The notes: generated by a model from the letters alone, not told the origin. A DNA stretch of 64,000 nucleotides from Grimontia celer (GCF_900055185.1 NZ_FIZX01000004.1:1-64000); one strand, 5' to 3'; counted from the first letter of the stretch, positions 1 to 11,063 are shown. A program made the numbers and translations.

Positions 1-43
1 GCCGCCAGCGTTCAATCTGAGCCATGATCAAACTCTTCAATTA
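1..43 (-). rRNA. rrs: 16S ribosomal RNA, 5' end only (partial)
   Basis: Read on the minus strand, the first 43 bases match the conserved start of bacterial 16S rRNA (AATTGAAGAGTTTGATCATG followed by GCTCAGATTGAACGC). The gene runs leftward out of the window, so only the extreme 5' end is present. The leader and promoter to its right complete the picture of an rRNA operon transcribed toward the left edge. Confidence 0.95.
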
Positions 44-240
44 AAGTTTTTGGCTCGATGAAATACTGTTGTTGTTTTGTCTCCGCTTTTAAAAAAGCAG
101 AAGCAAAACGAATTGACTGTGCCGATATAACCGAAGTTATGTCGTTTGGTCACTCAGTAAACATCGATAAATCTTTTGTCTATCAATGACGAGTGCCCAC
201 ACAGATTGCATAGGTCAAATTGTTAAAGAACGTTGACTTG
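44..240 (-). other. rRNA operon leader with boxA antitermination site
   Basis: This is the transcribed leader between P1 and the mature 16S end. On the minus strand it contains TTCTTTAACAATTTGACC (about 217-235), which matches the boxA antitermination element (core CTCTTTAACAATTT) that loads Nus factors on rRNA transcripts. The following AT-rich part is expected to pair with the 16S 3' flank to form the RNase III processing stem; that flank lies outside the window. Confidence 0.75.
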
Positions 241-281
241 GTAGCTGGCTTACTGCGCCTCGCTCCGTGTCGATGAGGCGC

Positions 282-309
282 ATTATAGAGAGTTCACTTT
301 CGTTGGCAA
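282..309 (-). promoter_or_regulatory. rRNA P1 promoter
   Basis: On the minus strand a -35 box TTGCCA (309-304) and a perfect -10 box TATAAT (287-282) are separated by 16 bp. They are followed by a GCGCC discriminator typical of stringently controlled rRNA promoters. The A/T-rich stretch just upstream (about 310-345) looks like an UP element. The next 275 bp or so (345-620) hold no gene that I can support; FIS sites would be expected there but I cannot call one. Confidence 0.85.
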
Positions 310-624
310 TAGCAAAAACCAAATAATTTTCAAAAATCAGCTCAAATGGTCACAAAGCCAGCAAAAACGGCAAAAATGAGTATTTATCCAGCAACTTTGA
401 CCCTAAAAGAGCAAAGAAAAATGAAATGAAGCACACCTTCATCCCTATACACAGTAGAAATTGTGTTTAAGAAGCCTCTGATGAGCCCAATACTCATCGA
501 GCTTTTTCTTGTCACTGGTAATTAGAACGAACGTGGTAGGGAGAAAAGCATCATTAAATGGAGGTTAGAGTGAAGGAACGTAATAAAGAGGAATTTTTGG
601 AACGCCAATAGAAAAGCATAAAAC

Positions 625-658
625 GAAAAAAGCCCCAGTCTTTCGACTGGGGCTTTTC
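625..658 (-). terminator. Terminator of tRNA-Leu
   Basis: A perfect 10-bp stem (AGCCCCAGTC/GACTGGGGCT, loop TTTC) is followed on the minus strand by a run of U residues. It lies directly downstream of the tRNA-Leu 3' end, so the tRNA is a monocistronic unit separate from the rRNA operon. Confidence 0.85.
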
Positions 659-665
659 CGGAAAT

Positions 666-751
666 TGGTGCCCGGGGCCGGACTTGAACCGGCACAGTTA
701 TTCACCGGCGGATTTTGAATCCGCTGCGTCTACCAATTTCGCCACCCGGGC
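666..751 (-). tRNA. tRNA-Leu, anticodon CAA
   Basis: On the minus strand this is an 86-nt type II tRNA with acceptor stem GCCCGGG/CCCGGGC, encoded CCA end, long variable arm and T-loop GGTTCAAGTCC. The anticodon loop TTCAAAA gives anticodon CAA, which reads UUG leucine codons. Confidence 0.96.
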
Positions 752-762
752 AAGTGCGAGCA

Positions 763-790
763 ATTATACGCAAGCAATGGGTTGAAGCAA
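763..790 (-). promoter_or_regulatory. tRNA-Leu promoter
   Basis: On the minus strand TTGCTT (790-785) and TATAAT (768-763) are spaced by 16 bp. A G/C-rich discriminator and a likely start about 5 nt before the mature tRNA follow. This is the usual arrangement for a stable-RNA promoter. Confidence 0.7.
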
Positions 791-933
791 GCCTATAATT
801 CACAAAACCTTCTCGATCGGTTCTTTTTTCACCACAGTGCTATAAACACGCGCTATCTGCCCTATTTTTACGCATTCAACACTGCCGATTAGGCTGGTAA
901 ACTACACACAGTACTCATTTCTAGGACAGAACA

Positions 934-1419
934 ATGGCTCAATCATCGACACAGTACAGCGTACCCAAGGGCGCTAGTTTTTTCCGTCGCTTCGGCGCCT
1001 GGCTTTATGACTTTCTCGTACTCATCGCTGTGGAGATGTTGGCAATCGCATTAGTCGTCGGTGCCGTGGCTATCGCTGTGCAGCTGGGACTTTCCATTGA
1101 TGGCTATGAAGATGTCAGCGATTATCTGACACGCAACCCGGCAGTCAGCCCTTTCTTTACTATCTATGTGTTTGCTATTGCGGCTGGCTTTTATGGTTAC
1201 TTCTGGACCCGAGCAGGACAGACAGTTGGAATGAAAGCATGGAAGCTTAAAGTCGTCAGTGAGTTCGGTGGGAACATCACCTTTACCCAAGCACTTATCC
1301 GAATGGCGACTTCGTGCTTAGGTATCGGTAACCTGCTGGCTCTGTTTGACCGCAACAATCGTGCGTTTCAGGATCACTTCTCGAACAGTCAGGTGATTAA
1401 GGTCGATACGATTAAATAG
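934..1419 (+). CDS. RDD family membrane protein
   Basis: This 161-aa inner-membrane protein has the RDD signature near its N-terminus (Arg18/Arg19 and Asp26 in the RRFGAWLYDF segment). Hydrophobic helices lie at about 24-52, 70-95 and weakly at 120-140, and a conserved GMKAWKLKVV segment sits between helices 2 and 3. RDD proteins have no single established function; transport or membrane-modifying roles have been suggested. It is a single-gene unit between tRNA-Leu and a terminator shared with lptG. Confidence 0.85.
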   Translation: MAQSSTQYSVPKGASFFRRFGAWLYDFLVLIAVEMLAIALVVGAVAIAVQLGLSIDGYEDVSDYLTRNPAVSPFFTIYVFAIAAGFYGYFWTRAGQTVGMKAWKLKVVSEFGGNITFTQALIRMATSCLGIGNLLALFDRNNRAFQDHFSNSQVIKVDTIK

Positions 1420-1440
1420 TTCGTTCGAATGTAGATAATA

Positions 1441-1470
1441 AAGAGGGAGCCAATAGGCTCCCTCTTTTGT
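1441..1470. terminator. Bidirectional terminator between RDD gene and lptG
   Basis: A 10-bp perfect stem (AGAGGGAGCC/GGCTCCCTCT) with T-rich tracts on both sides lies between two convergent stop codons, so it can serve both transcripts. Confidence 0.8.
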
Positions 1471-1494
1471 TTTCCAATCTGATATCGTCTTTTA

Positions 1495-2568
1495 TTAGAG
1501 CTTTCGGTTTAATAGATAAAGTGTCACACCGATAAAAGCCAAACTCGGCGCCACCGCACCAACAAATGGCGGTAGCTTATAGACCAGTGTCATCGGGCCA
1601 AAAACTTCATTAGATATATAGAAAGCGAAACCAAAGATCACGCCCGACAACACCCTCGCCCCCATAGTCACCGAACGCAACGGTCCGAAAACAAAGCTCA
1701 GCGCCAACAGCATCATGACACCAATCGATAATGGCTGAAGTGCCTTACGCCATAAAGCCAGCTCGTAACGGGAAGCATCTTGCTCTGAAGCTTTCAGGTA
1801 ATCCACGTAACTATAGACACCGCTGAGCGACAGCTCTTCAGGCTTCACCGTCACAATCGCGAGCTTCTCTGGCGTTAGTGTGGTTTTCCACGCCAGCTCC
1901 GCTTCTTTAGTTTCACTGATCTTCACCGGACCATCGAAGTGCGTCACTGTCACTTTCTCCAGCATCCAGCTGTCTTTATCCAGGTATTTAGCTTGCTCTG
2001 CGAACACCTGAGCTTGCAGATTCTGGGTATCATCGAACTTCCAGATATTCACACCCGTCAGTGACTCTTTCTGATCAGTACGTGCAATATAGATGAAGTC
2101 TGCGCCGTCTTTTGCCCAAACGCCGGTTCTCACCGACATCACGTTACCGCCAGATTTGGCGAAGGCGCGAAGTTCACGCGCAGCTTTCTGAGCGTCAGGC
2201 GCCCCCCACTGCCCCAGAGCCAGTACGACCAACATCAAAGGCATGGCGGTTTTCAGTACCGAAAGACCGATATCAAGCTTGGAAAAGCCTGCTGCTTGCA
2301 TCACCACAAGCTCAGAGCTCGAGGCCAATGTGCCCAGTCCAATGAGAGCTCCTAGCAGCACTGCCATCGGAAAAAACATTTCAATGTCGCGAGGCATGCT
2401 CAGTAGCACATACTGAATAGCCGTTATCATGGTGAAGGTACCATCACCCACAGAGCGCAATTGTTCAACGAACTTGATGATGGCAGACAGGCCAACCAGT
2501 GTTGCCAGACACAAGGTTGTAGTAGCGATGATGGTGCGGCCTATATAAAGGTCGAGGATCTTAAACAT
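1495..2568 (-). CDS. lptG: LPS export ABC transporter permease LptG
   Basis: This 357-aa inner-membrane subunit of the LptB2FG transporter extracts LPS from the inner membrane and passes it to the LptC-A-D bridge. It shows the family layout: helices near 10-35, 55-85 and 95-120, a large periplasmic beta-jellyroll (about 130-260), then three C-terminal helices. It follows lptF with a one-base TAATG overlap, so the two subunits are translationally coupled. Length agrees with the usual 360 aa or so. Confidence 0.96.
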   Translation of the reverse strand: MFKILDLYIGRTIIATTTLCLATLVGLSAIIKFVEQLRSVGDGTFTMITAIQYVLLSMPRDIEMFFPMAVLLGALIGLGTLASSSELVVMQAAGFSKLDIGLSVLKTAMPLMLVVLALGQWGAPDAQKAARELRAFAKSGGNVMSVRTGVWAKDGADFIYIARTDQKESLTGVNIWKFDDTQNLQAQVFAEQAKYLDKDSWMLEKVTVTHFDGPVKISETKEAELAWKTTLTPEKLAIVTVKPEELSLSGVYSYVDYLKASEQDASRYELALWRKALQPLSIGVMMLLALSFVFGPLRSVTMGARVLSGVIFGFAFYISNEVFGPMTLVYKLPPFVGAVAPSLAFIGVTLYLLNRKL

Positions 2569-3668
2569 TAAGCCGCTCTCCTCAGTCGGTATTTCAGTTT
2601 ACGCATTGGTAGGCTGTCCCAACTGATCAGCATTAATGCCACCAGCAAAGCCAAAATGTTCACACTCCAAAGACCAATCTCCGGTGGCAACTTACCCTCC
2701 TCTATTGCAGATTTCGCCGCACTGATGGAAAGGAAGTAGGCCAGGTAAATCAATACCGCGGGGAAGAGTTTCGCGAAACGTCCCTGACGCGGGTTCACTG
2801 CCGATAGTGGCACCACAATCATGGTCATCAGCGGGATACAAAGCACCAGAGAGATACGCCACTGAAGTTCAGCCTGAGCGTGGGCTGACGGCTCGTTGAT
2901 CAGCGATTGGGTCGGAACGGCATCCCAATCCCGGTGTTTCTGGCGCACTTCACGCTGACCAATGAGCACCTGATAGTTCTCATAATCAGTCACTGTGTAA
3001 TCGAGCAGGGTTGGCACACCTTCATAGCGCATGCCGTCATTCAGATCGAGAACCTGGCGTCCATCAGGTAATTCAGAGATATAGCCTTTCTCCGCTACAA
3101 CAACGTTGGGCCGCAAGGTGCCACGTGGTACTGGCTGTGCAATAAACACTTTATGGAGATCTTTACCGTCTCCAGTGATTTCGCTGACAAAAACCACTGC
3201 CTGTCCATCAGGCGTAGTTTGGATTTGTCCCTGAACCAAAAGCTCAAGACCCGTATCGGCCTCAAGACTTTCCATTACCTTGATTTCTTTATCATTTGCC
3301 CATGGTGTTAGCCATAGCGCATTGAATGCAGCAACAGTGCCAGTAATCACAGCTAAATAAAGTGCGGCCCGGATCAGAAATTTGTTCCCGATACCTGTCG
3401 CATTCATTACTGTAATTTCACTTTCTGCGTACAAACGCCCGAAAGTGATCAAAATACCTATATAGAGGCTGAGCGGCAGCATTAGCATACCCATCGACGG
3501 CATGTACAACCCGACAAGAGTTAACACATCGCTGCCCGGAATTGAGCCATCTGTTGCGTTCGCCAGCACACGGATAAATTTCTGGCTAAAAAAGACCAGA
3601 AATAGCACAAACAGCACCGCAAGTTGCGTTTTCACTGTTTCTCGGATCAAATACCGAACAATAATCAC
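2568..3668 (-). CDS. lptF: LPS export ABC transporter permease LptF
   Basis: This 366-aa partner of LptG in the LptB2FG complex starts MIIVRYLIRETVKTQ, close to E. coli LptF as I recall it, which supports the GTG start at 3668. Six membrane helices flank a periplasmic jellyroll (about 125-265), and the family motif VVPLSAVNPRQGR precedes the C-terminal helices. It is divergent from pepA across a 193-bp gap, the arrangement known in enterics and vibrios. Confidence 0.96.
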   Translation of the reverse strand: MIIVRYLIRETVKTQLAVLFVLFLVFFSQKFIRVLANATDGSIPGSDVLTLVGLYMPSMGMLMLPLSLYIGILITFGRLYAESEITVMNATGIGNKFLIRAALYLAVITGTVAAFNALWLTPWANDKEIKVMESLEADTGLELLVQGQIQTTPDGQAVVFVSEITGDGKDLHKVFIAQPVPRGTLRPNVVVAEKGYISELPDGRQVLDLNDGMRYEGVPTLLDYTVTDYENYQVLIGQREVRQKHRDWDAVPTQSLINEPSAHAQAELQWRISLVLCIPLMTMIVVPLSAVNPRQGRFAKLFPAVLIYLAYFLSISAAKSAIEEGKLPPEIGLWSVNILALLVALMLISWDSLPMRKLKYRLRRAA

Positions 3669-3861
3669 GGCGTTTTACCTTTAGAAAACTTGTTTTTTTA
3701 CTCGAATCGCTATAGTTTTTCGGTAAATTAGTTATTTTTTAATCTTTCGGCCAAGTGTTGGCCTGCTTAATGAAATTTACGTCGAACACAGTTTCGAGTT
3801 CCGATAAAGCGGGCATTATCCAACATTTAGCCTCACTTGTCTTTAGGATGTAGGAGTACGC

Positions 3862-5370
3862 ATGGAGTTCAGTGTAAAAAGCGGGAGTCCCGAGAAACAG
3901 CGCAGTGCATGTATCGTTGTAGGTGTGTTTGAACCACGCCGCCTGTCACCAGTGGCAGAACAACTTGATAAAATCAGCGACGGTTACATCAGTAGCCTGC
4001 TGCGCCGTGGTGACCTCGAAGGAAAGCCTGGCCAGATGCTGCTATTGCACCACGTTCCTAATGTGCTGTCTGAGCGTGTGCTTCTGGTTGGTTGTGGTAA
4101 AGAGCGTGAACTCGGTGAACGCCAATACAAAGAAATCATCAAAAACACCATCAACACGCTGAACGAAACGGGCTCAATGGAAGCCGTTTGCTTCTTGACT
4201 GAGCTACACGTGAAAGGCCGCGATACATACTGGAAAGTACGCCAGGCGGTTGAGAGCACCAAAGACAGCCTCTACACCTTCAACCAGTTCAAGAGCGTGA
4301 AGCCAGAAACCCGCCGCCCGCTGCGTAAACTGGTATTCAACGTACCAACACGTCGTGAACTGAATCTGGGTGAACGTGCGATTGCACACGGTCTGGCGGT
4401 TGCTTCCGGTGTGAACGCATGTAAAGACCTTGGCAACATGCCACCAAACGTTGCAAACCCAGCATACCTTGCTTCGCAAGCACGCCGTCTGGCGGATGAC
4501 TTTGAAAAAGTCAGCACCAAGATCATTGGCGAGCAAGAGATGAAAGAGCTGGGCATGACTTCTTACTTGGCAGTTGGTCAGGGCTCGAAAAACGAGTCCA
4601 TGATGTCAATCATGGAGTACAAAGGTCACCCAGACCCAGATGCCAAGCCAATCATTCTGGTTGGTAAAGGTCTGACGTTCGATGCTGGCGGTATTTCACT
4701 GAAGCCGCCTGCCAACATGGACGAAATGAAATACGACATGTGTGGTGCAGCGTCTGTATTCGGTGCAATGAAATCTCTGGCGAAACTGGACCTGCCAATT
4801 AATGTGGTGGGTATTCTGGCTGGTTGTGAAAATATGCCTGATGGTAATGCTTACCGTCCAGGCGACATCGTGACCACCATGTCAGGCCAAACTGTTGAAG
4901 TGCTTAACACTGACGCAGAAGGACGCCTGGTACTTTGTGACGCCCTCACATATGTTGAGCGTTACGAGCCAGAGTGTGTGATTGACGTGGCAACTCTGAC
5001 GGGCGCATGTATCGTGGCACTGAGCCATCACATCAGCGGCCTGATTTCAAACCACAACCCACTGGCACACGAAATTGTGAATGCATCTGAGCAAGCGGGT
5101 GACCGTGCTTGGCGCCTGCCAATGACTGAAGAATACCAAGACCAACTTAAGAGCCCGTTTGCTGACATGGCGAACATCGGCGGTCCAGGTGGCGGCACCA
5201 TTACTGCGGGTTGTTTCCTTTCGCGCTTTGCGAAGAAGTACAACTGGGCGCACCTTGATGTAGCGGGGACTTCGTTCAAAGGCGGACAGAACAAAGGCGC
5301 AACAGGCCGTCCTGTTCCATTGCTGGTCCAGTTCCTTCTGAACCGTTCTGGCCTTGAAGTCGCAGAATAA
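3862..5370 (+). CDS. pepA: Leucyl aminopeptidase PepA
   Basis: This 502-aa M17 metallo-aminopeptidase removes N-terminal residues from peptides. In E. coli it is also a DNA-binding cofactor for Xer recombination and for carAB regulation. The metal and catalytic motifs are intact: [15 protein letters not shown] (about 270) and [14 protein letters not shown] (about 350). A strong TAGGAG ribosome-binding site precedes the ATG. It heads the pepA-holC-valS cluster, although a terminator separates it from holC. Confidence 0.97.
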   Translation: MEFSVKSGSPEKQRSACIVVGVFEPRRLSPVAEQLDKISDGYISSLLRRGDLEGKPGQMLLLHHVPNVLSERVLLVGCGKERELGERQYKEIIKNTINTLNETGSMEAVCFLTELHVKGRDTYWKVRQAVESTKDSLYTFNQFKSVKPETRRPLRKLVFNVPTRRELNLGERAIAHGLAVASGVNACKDLGNMPPNVANPAYLASQARRLADDFEKVSTKIIGEQEMKELGMTSYLAVGQGSKNESMMSIMEYKGHPDPDAKPIILVGKGLTFDAGGISLKPPANMDEMKYDMCGAASVFGAMKSLAKLDLPINVVGILAGCENMPDGNAYRPGDIVTTMSGQTVEVLNTDAEGRLVLCDALTYVERYEPECVIDVATLTGACIVALSHHISGLISNHNPLAHEIVNASEQAGDRAWRLPMTEEYQDQLKSPFADMANIGGPGGGTITAGCFLSRFAKKYNWAHLDVAGTSFKGGQNKGATGRPVPLLVQFLLNRSGLEVAE

Positions 5371-5384
5371 AACTGCACAAAGAG

Positions 5385-5411
5385 AAAAGGAGGCCGAGGC
5401 CTCCTTTTTTG
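5385..5411 (+). terminator. Terminator after pepA
   Basis: A GC-rich stem (AAAGGAGGC/GCCTCCTTT) followed by a run of T lies 15 bp past the pepA stop. Confidence 0.8.
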
Positions 5412-5520
5412 TTGCTGTTTTTTGTCGCTACTTTTTGTTGCGTGAGTGAACAACTCACCGCACACTGAGCCGAACAAAGTGGCGTTATCAACACCGCCCA
5501 ATGGCTAAAGAGGGAATTCG

Positions 5521-5976
5521 ATGACAGGCATGGCGACCTTCTACATACTGGATGAATCGCAAGACGAACCAACACAACAAATGTTGGAAAAGGTTAGCCA
5601 GCTCTCTGCCCTTTTTTGTCAGCAAGGCATGAAGACATTCATCATGGCTGAAGACAAAAACCAAGCCGAAGCGATTGATGAATTGCTCTTCCAACAAACT
5701 GCGGAGCACTTTGTGCCTCATAACCTTGTTGGTGAAGGTCCCCGTGGTGGTGCGCAGGTTGAAATTGGTTGGCCGGGTGTACGCCATGCTGGCCACCGCC
5801 AAGTGCTAATAAATCTGGCGCAAGAAGCAGCAACTTTTGCGCCTTCCTTTGCACAAGTGGTAGACTTCGTGCCTTGCGAAGAAGCTCCCAAGCAACAGGC
5901 TCGGGAACGCTACAAAATTTACCGCATGGCGGGGCGTCAAATGCGTACTCTCGCCATTGAAGAAATGTCCTATTAA
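5521..5976 (+). CDS. holC: DNA polymerase III chi subunit HolC
   Basis: This 151-aa clamp-loader accessory subunit links the replisome to single-stranded-DNA-binding protein. Diagnostic segments are ATFYILDE at the N-terminus, [19 protein letters not shown] (about 68-86) and the C-terminal [12 protein letters not shown]. The ATG at 5521 has a GAGGGA site at good distance; an in-frame ATG at 5530 is possible and would remove three residues. valS follows 20 bp downstream and is probably cotranscribed. Confidence 0.95.
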   Translation: MTGMATFYILDESQDEPTQQMLEKVSQLSALFCQQGMKTFIMAEDKNQAEAIDELLFQQTAEHFVPHNLVGEGPRGGAQVEIGWPGVRHAGHRQVLINLAQEAATFAPSFAQVVDFVPCEEAPKQQARERYKIYRMAGRQMRTLAIEEMSY

Positions 5977-5996
5977 ATCAGTCCATCAAGAGCGCT

Positions 5997-8855
5997 ATGG
6001 AAAAGACATACAACCCAACATCAATTGAAAAAGCGCTGTACCAGCGCTGGGAAGAGGCTGGCTACTTCAAGCCTCACGGTGACACATCAAAAGCTGCATA
6101 CAGCATCATGATCCCACCACCCAACGTCACGGGCAGCCTGCACATGGGCCATGCGTTCCAAGACACCATTATGGATACCCTGATCCGCTGCGAGCGCATG
6201 AAAGGCAAAAACACCCTGTGGCAGGTCGGTACTGACCACGCAGGTATCGCAACCCAAATGGTTGTTGAGCGTAAGATCGCTGCAGAAGAAAGCAAAACCA
6301 AGCACGACTACGGCCGCGACGCTTTCATCGACAAGATCTGGGAGTGGAAAGGCGAGTCTGGTGGCACGATCACCAAACAGCTTCGTCGCCTTGGCGCATC
6401 GGTTGACTGGGATCGTGAGCGCTTCACCATGGACGACGGTCTATCAAATGCGGTTAAAGAAGTCTTCGTACGCCTGTACGAAGAAGATCTCATCTACCGT
6501 GGTAAGCGTCTGGTTAACTGGGATCCGAAACTGCACACAGCAATTTCGGACCTGGAAGTTGAAAGCAAAGACACCAAAGGCCACATGTGGCACTTCCGCT
6601 ACCCACTGGCAGACGGCGTTAAAACGGCAGACGGCAAAGACTACATTGTTGTTGCAACTACGCGTCCAGAGACCATGCTGGGTGATACCGGTGTTGCAGT
6701 AAACCCAGAAGATCCACGTTACAAAGATCTGATCGGTAAAGACATCCTTCTGCCAATCGTTGGCCGCCGCATTCCAATCGTGGGCGACGAGCACGCAGAC
6801 ATGGAGAAAGGCACAGGTTGTGTGAAGATCACCCCTGCGCACGACTTCAACGACTATGAAGTAGGTAAGCGTCATCAGCTGCCTATGATCAACATCCTGA
6901 CCTTTGATGCAAACATCCGTGATGTTGCAGAAGTTTTCACCACAAACGGTGAAACCAGCGATGTATACAGCAGCAACCTGCCTGAGAAATACCATGGCAT
7001 GGAGCGCTTTGCTGCACGTAAAGCGATCGTTGCTGAGTTCGAAGAGTTGGGTCTGCTGGACGAAATCAAAGATCACGACCTGACGGTTCCTTACGGCGAC
7101 CGTGGTGGCGTGGTTATCGAGCCAATGCTGACTGACCAATGGTACGTGCGTACCGCGCCGCTGGCTAAACCAGCAGTGGAAGCCGTTGAAAATGGCGACA
7201 TCCAATTCGTACCTAAGCAATACGAAAACATGTACTTCTCTTGGATGCGTGACGTTCAAGATTGGTGTATCTCTCGTCAGCTATGGTGGGGTCACCGCAT
7301 CCCTGCTTGGTATGACAACCAAGGCAATGTTTACGTCGGCCGTGACGAAGACGAAGTTCGCGAGAAGAACGGTCTGGATCCAGTTATTGTGCTGCGCCAA
7401 GACGACGACGTTCTGGATACGTGGTTCTCATCTGCGCTATGGACCTTTGGTACTCAAGGTTGGCCAGAAAATACGGACGCATTGAAACAATTCCACCCAT
7501 CAGATGTTCTGGTGTCTGGTTTTGACATCATCTTCTTCTGGGTTGCGCGTATGATCATGATGACGCTGCACTTCTGTAAAGATGAAAATGGCAAGCCACA
7601 AGTACCGTTTAAAACTGTTTACATGACGGGTTTGATCCGTGATGAAAACGGCGACAAGATGTCGAAGTCTAAGGGTAACGTACTTGACCCAATCGACATG
7701 ATCGACGGTATCGATCTTGAGTCTCTGGTTGAGAAGCGTTGTGGCAACATGATGCAGCCTCAACTGGCAGCGAAGATCGAGAAGAACACCCGTAAGACGT
7801 TTGAAAACGGTATCGAAGCATACGGCACAGACGCACTGCGTTTCACCTTGGCTGCCATGGCATCAACTGGCCGTGACATCAACTGGGACATGAAACGTCT
7901 TGAGGGTTACCGTAACTTCTGTAACAAGCTTTGGAACGCAAGCCGCTACGTGCTGATGAACGCAGAAGATCAAGATTGTGGCATGCAGGGCGGTGAGATG
8001 GAATTCTCACTGGCTGACAAGTGGATCGAATCTCAGTTCCAACTAGCAGCAAAAGAGTTCAACGCACACATAGAGAACTTCCGTCTGGATATGGCAGCAA
8101 ACACGCTGTACGAATTCATCTGGAACCAATTCTGTGACTGGTACCTGGAGCTGACTAAACCAGTTCTGTGGAAAGGCACGGAAGCACAACAGCGCGCGAC
8201 CCGTCACACGCTAATCACCGTGCTTGAGAAGACGCTGCGTCTGGCGCACCCAGTGGTTCCATACATCACGGAATCTATTTGGCAGAGCGTGAAACCGCTG
8301 GTTAAAGGCGTTGAAGGCGACACCATCATGCTGCAGGCACTGCCACAGTATGACGAAGCACAATTCGATGCAGACGCACTGGCAGATATCGAGTGGGTGA
8401 AATCTTTCATCACTTCTATCCGCAACCTGCGTGCAGAGTACGACATCGCACCAAGCAAGCCGATGGACATCATGTTGAAAGCGGCTGACGAGAAAGACGC
8501 TGCGCGCGTAGAAGCCAGCAAGCAGGTTCTGGTTTCACTGGCGAAGCTGGAAGGCATCCGCATTCTGGAAGCCGGTGAAGAAACTCCAGCATGTGCAACC
8601 GCGTTGGTTGGTAAGTCTACCCTGATGATCCCAATGGCAGGTCTGATTGACAAAGACGCTGAACTGGCTCGTCTGGACAAAGAAATTGCCAAAACTCAGG
8701 GCGAGATCAAACGCGTTGAAGGCAAGCTGAACAACCAAGGCTTTGTGGCGAAAGCGCCTGAAGCAGTTGTCGCTGCTGAGCGTGCGAAGTTGGATGGCTA
8801 CGCAGAAACCCTGACTAAGCTGGAAGAACAAAAAGCAGTTATCGCTGCACTGTAA
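5997..8855 (+). CDS. valS: Valyl-tRNA synthetase
   Basis: This 952-aa class I aminoacyl-tRNA synthetase charges tRNA-Val and edits Thr-tRNA. The ATP-binding signatures [12 protein letters not shown] (about 42) and DKMSKSKGN (about 554) are intact. The editing insertion lies between them, the anticodon-binding domain is at about 670-820, and a C-terminal coiled-coil arm is at about 885-950. Length matches the family. Confidence 0.98.
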   Translation: MEKTYNPTSIEKALYQRWEEAGYFKPHGDTSKAAYSIMIPPPNVTGSLHMGHAFQDTIMDTLIRCERMKGKNTLWQVGTDHAGIATQMVVERKIAAEESKTKHDYGRDAFIDKIWEWKGESGGTITKQLRRLGASVDWDRERFTMDDGLSNAVKEVFVRLYEEDLIYRGKRLVNWDPKLHTAISDLEVESKDTKGHMWHFRYPLADGVKTADGKDYIVVATTRPETMLGDTGVAVNPEDPRYKDLIGKDILLPIVGRRIPIVGDEHADMEKGTGCVKITPAHDFNDYEVGKRHQLPMINILTFDANIRDVAEVFTTNGETSDVYSSNLPEKYHGMERFAARKAIVAEFEELGLLDEIKDHDLTVPYGDRGGVVIEPMLTDQWYVRTAPLAKPAVEAVENGDIQFVPKQYENMYFSWMRDVQDWCISRQLWWGHRIPAWYDNQGNVYVGRDEDEVREKNGLDPVIVLRQDDDVLDTWFSSALWTFGTQGWPENTDALKQFHPSDVLVSGFDIIFFWVARMIMMTLHFCKDENGKPQVPFKTVYMTGLIRDENGDKMSKSKGNVLDPIDMIDGIDLESLVEKRCGNMMQPQLAAKIEKNTRKTFENGIEAYGTDALRFTLAAMASTGRDINWDMKRLEGYRNFCNKLWNASRYVLMNAEDQDCGMQGGEMEFSLADKWIESQFQLAAKEFNAHIENFRLDMAANTLYEFIWNQFCDWYLELTKPVLWKGTEAQQRATRHTLITVLEKTLRLAHPVVPYITESIWQSVKPLVKGVEGDTIMLQALPQYDEAQFDADALADIEWVKSFITSIRNLRAEYDIAPSKPMDIMLKAADEKDAARVEASKQVLVSLAKLEGIRILEAGEETPACATALVGKSTLMIPMAGLIDKDAELARLDKEIAKTQGEIKRVEGKLNNQGFVAKAPEAVVAAERAKLDGYAETLTKLEEQKAVIAAL

Positions 8856-8880
8856 TCTCACTGTTTAACTTTTGCTCACA

Positions 8881-8915
8881 AACGGGTCTTCCACTGGAAG
8901 GCCCGTTTTCTTTCC
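8881..8915 (+). terminator. Terminator after valS
   Basis: An inverted repeat (AACGGGTCTTCC/GGAAGGCCCGTT, one G-T type mismatch) is followed by TTTCTTTCC, 25 bp past the valS stop. Confidence 0.75.
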
Positions 8916-9062
8916 TCCTCGCCCACCAAAACTGTTAAATCTATCAACAACTCGATGCATAAAAGTGACATGCGCCGCAATTAGTGGGCAGGTTTAACAT
9001 TCGTGTCTAAATCCATTACTACGCTTTATAGAACGTCATTCTGCAACTAATGAAACGTAGAA

Positions 9063-11063
9063 ATGAATTCAATCGCATCCAGGCTGAACCTCAGCTTGAT
9101 AACACTAACGGTTCTCTTACTTACCGTGTCGTCAATGACTGTTTGGGTCGCGCTTAGCACCCGAAGCAGTACTGATGCGCTGTTAGATAAGGCACTACCG
9201 AATACTATCAACACCATTCACATGGTGGATGAGCTTAGCGAAATGCTGTTCAATCTGATGCGGTATGTGGAAGAGGAAGATGTGGAAGGTCACACAGCCT
9301 TCCTTCAACATCTGGAGATATTCGTCAAACACAAGCAGGATCTCAGCGTCTCGAAAGATCAGGCAATAAGTCAGGATATTGTAGAGTTGCGCGCGCTACA
9401 CCAAGCCTTTCTCTCACTCTCTCAAGAAGGCGTATTTAACGTATTCGACCCTACAGCAGAGCAGCGTGCCCGCTCCCTCATCAACTCTACAAGTCAGCCA
9501 CTTGAAGTGCTTCTCGATAAGCTACATACCTTTATTAACAATCAGAGCGATCTTCAGGCTTTCCGTAACGACTTCGCTCCATTACATCGATACGATCTAG
9601 AGTTACTCGATGAAATGCAGGATATGAAAGCTGATTTAGATATTTACCTGCTTGGTTACCCGTTAGCTGAAAAACGTTTCATCGCCAATGCAGAGGAATT
9701 CAAGTACTACATACAATCGCTTTCTGATGCAACGAGCGACCCCAACATTGCCCAGCAGCTAAGGCGCATTGAATGGCACTTTGCCAGATTTTTCGGAATA
9801 GCCAATAACGTATTCAAACACCATGACAACACTGCCCGACAACGAGCACTTAAAGCGGTCATTGCGTTGGAACGAGGCGTATTTCTGGATATGAAAACAC
9901 TGCTCAACAAAATGGCTGACCAGTCGGACAGCCTATTGATTGAAGAATCTCATGGGCTGCGCAATATAGCCAACAAGTCCATGTATCTACTCATATTTGT
10001 CACTATTTTTGCGACTATTTTACTGGCATTCATTGTCCTCTTCTTCCAGCGTTCACTGTTCAGGCCGTTGGAGAAAATCAACACAACCATTCAGGCACTG
10101 CGTCTGGGTCATCGCAATATCCCTTTTGAAGACATTGAAGACAATGAGCTGGGACGAATAACCTTAAGTCTGAAGAATTTTCAGGTTGGATTGTCAAAAC
10201 TCGACCAATTGCAGATAGAAAATGCTAACCAGAAGGAAGCACTTAAAAGGGATAAAGAGCAACTGACAGAGATGCTGGAGAACCTGAAATCTGCGCAGGA
10301 TAAACTGATAGAAACTGAGAAACTCTCCTCCCTTGGGAGCCTAGTGGCTGGAGTTTCCCATGAGATTAACACGCCACTTGGGATTTCGGTGACCATGGCG
10401 AGCACGCTGGAAGCCGAGCACCTTTCGTTTTTGGAAAAGCTCAAAACCGGGGAGATCCGTCGTGAAGATCTTGAAAGCTTTGAGTCTCATGGGAACGATG
10501 CTTTCAGTGTCTTGAACCGTTCATTGCAAAGAGCCTCTGAACTCATTAACAGCTTCAAACAGGTGGCCAACGACCAGACCAGCGAGCAATTGCGGGAGTT
10601 TGAGCTGGGTGCCTTGATGCAAGAGGTGTACAGCACTCTGCACCACCAAATCAAAAACCGCCCTATCAGTTTTGAACTTCATGCGGACGATAAACTGATG
10701 ATGAACAGCTACCCAGGGCCGATTGGGCAGGTGTTTACTAACCTATTTAATAACTCAATTCTTCACGGATTTGATCAGGATGGTCATGGAGAGATTTCCC
10801 TCACTTTGACCCAGAAAGATGACCATATTCGATGGCTTTATCGCGATTCGGGCAAAGGCCTTTCTGAAGAAGGCATCAAACGCATCTTTGAACCTTTTTA
10901 CACAACCCGTTTGGGTAAAGGTGGTTCCGGGATGGGTATGCATATCGTCTACAGCATTGTGGTCAATATGCTGCAAGGGGATATTCAGGTGTACAACGAC
11001 AATGGTGCCGTGTTCGACATATCTATTCCGGCATCTATTCAACAAGCAGAAGGTGGACAATGA
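9063..11063 (+). CDS. Membrane sensor histidine kinase
   Basis: This is a 666-aa predicted sensor kinase. A transmembrane helix at about 9-31, a roughly 290-residue extracytoplasmic helical sensor and a second helix at about 306-328 lead into a HAMP linker, a coiled coil (about 375-420), a HisKA domain and a HATPase domain. The phospho-acceptor is His433 in the segment VAGVSHEINTPLG. N (NNSILHG), G1 (DSGKGL), F (FEPFYTT) and G2 (GGSGMGMHI) boxes are all present, so it should be active. It overlaps the next gene by four bases (ATGA), marking a dedicated kinase-regulator pair. The signal is unknown and the Shine-Dalgarno site is weak. Confidence 0.88.
   Translation: MNSIASRLNLSLITLTVLLLTVSSMTVWVALSTRSSTDALLDKALPNTINTIHMVDELSEMLFNLMRYVEEEDVEGHTAFLQHLEIFVKHKQDLSVSKDQAISQDIVELRALHQAFLSLSQEGVFNVFDPTAEQRARSLINSTSQPLEVLLDKLHTFINNQSDLQAFRNDFAPLHRYDLELLDEMQDMKADLDIYLLGYPLAEKRFIANAEEFKYYIQSLSDATSDPNIAQQLRRIEWHFARFFGIANNVFKHHDNTARQRALKAVIALERGVFLDMKTLLNKMADQSDSLLIEESHGLRNIANKSMYLLIFVTIFATILLAFIVLFFQRSLFRPLEKINTTIQALRLGHRNIPFEDIEDNELGRITLSLKNFQVGLSKLDQLQIENANQKEALKRDKEQLTEMLENLKSAQDKLIETEKLSSLGSLVAGVSHEINTPLGISVTMASTLEAEHLSFLEKLKTGEIRREDLESFESHGNDAFSVLNRSLQRASELINSFKQVANDQTSEQLREFELGALMQEVYSTLHHQIKNRPISFELHADDKLMMNSYPGPIGQVFTNLFNNSILHGFDQDGHGEISLTLTQKDDHIRWLYRDSGKGLSEEGIKRIFEPFYTTRLGKGGSGMGMHIVYSIVVNMLQGDIQVYNDNGAVFDISIPASIQQAEGGQ

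Noticed and set aside
480-508. Terminator-like hairpin GATGAG...CTCATC followed by CTTTTTCTT
   Set aside because: The stem is only 6 bp with no gene upstream on that strand; it may be chance within the rRNA upstream region.
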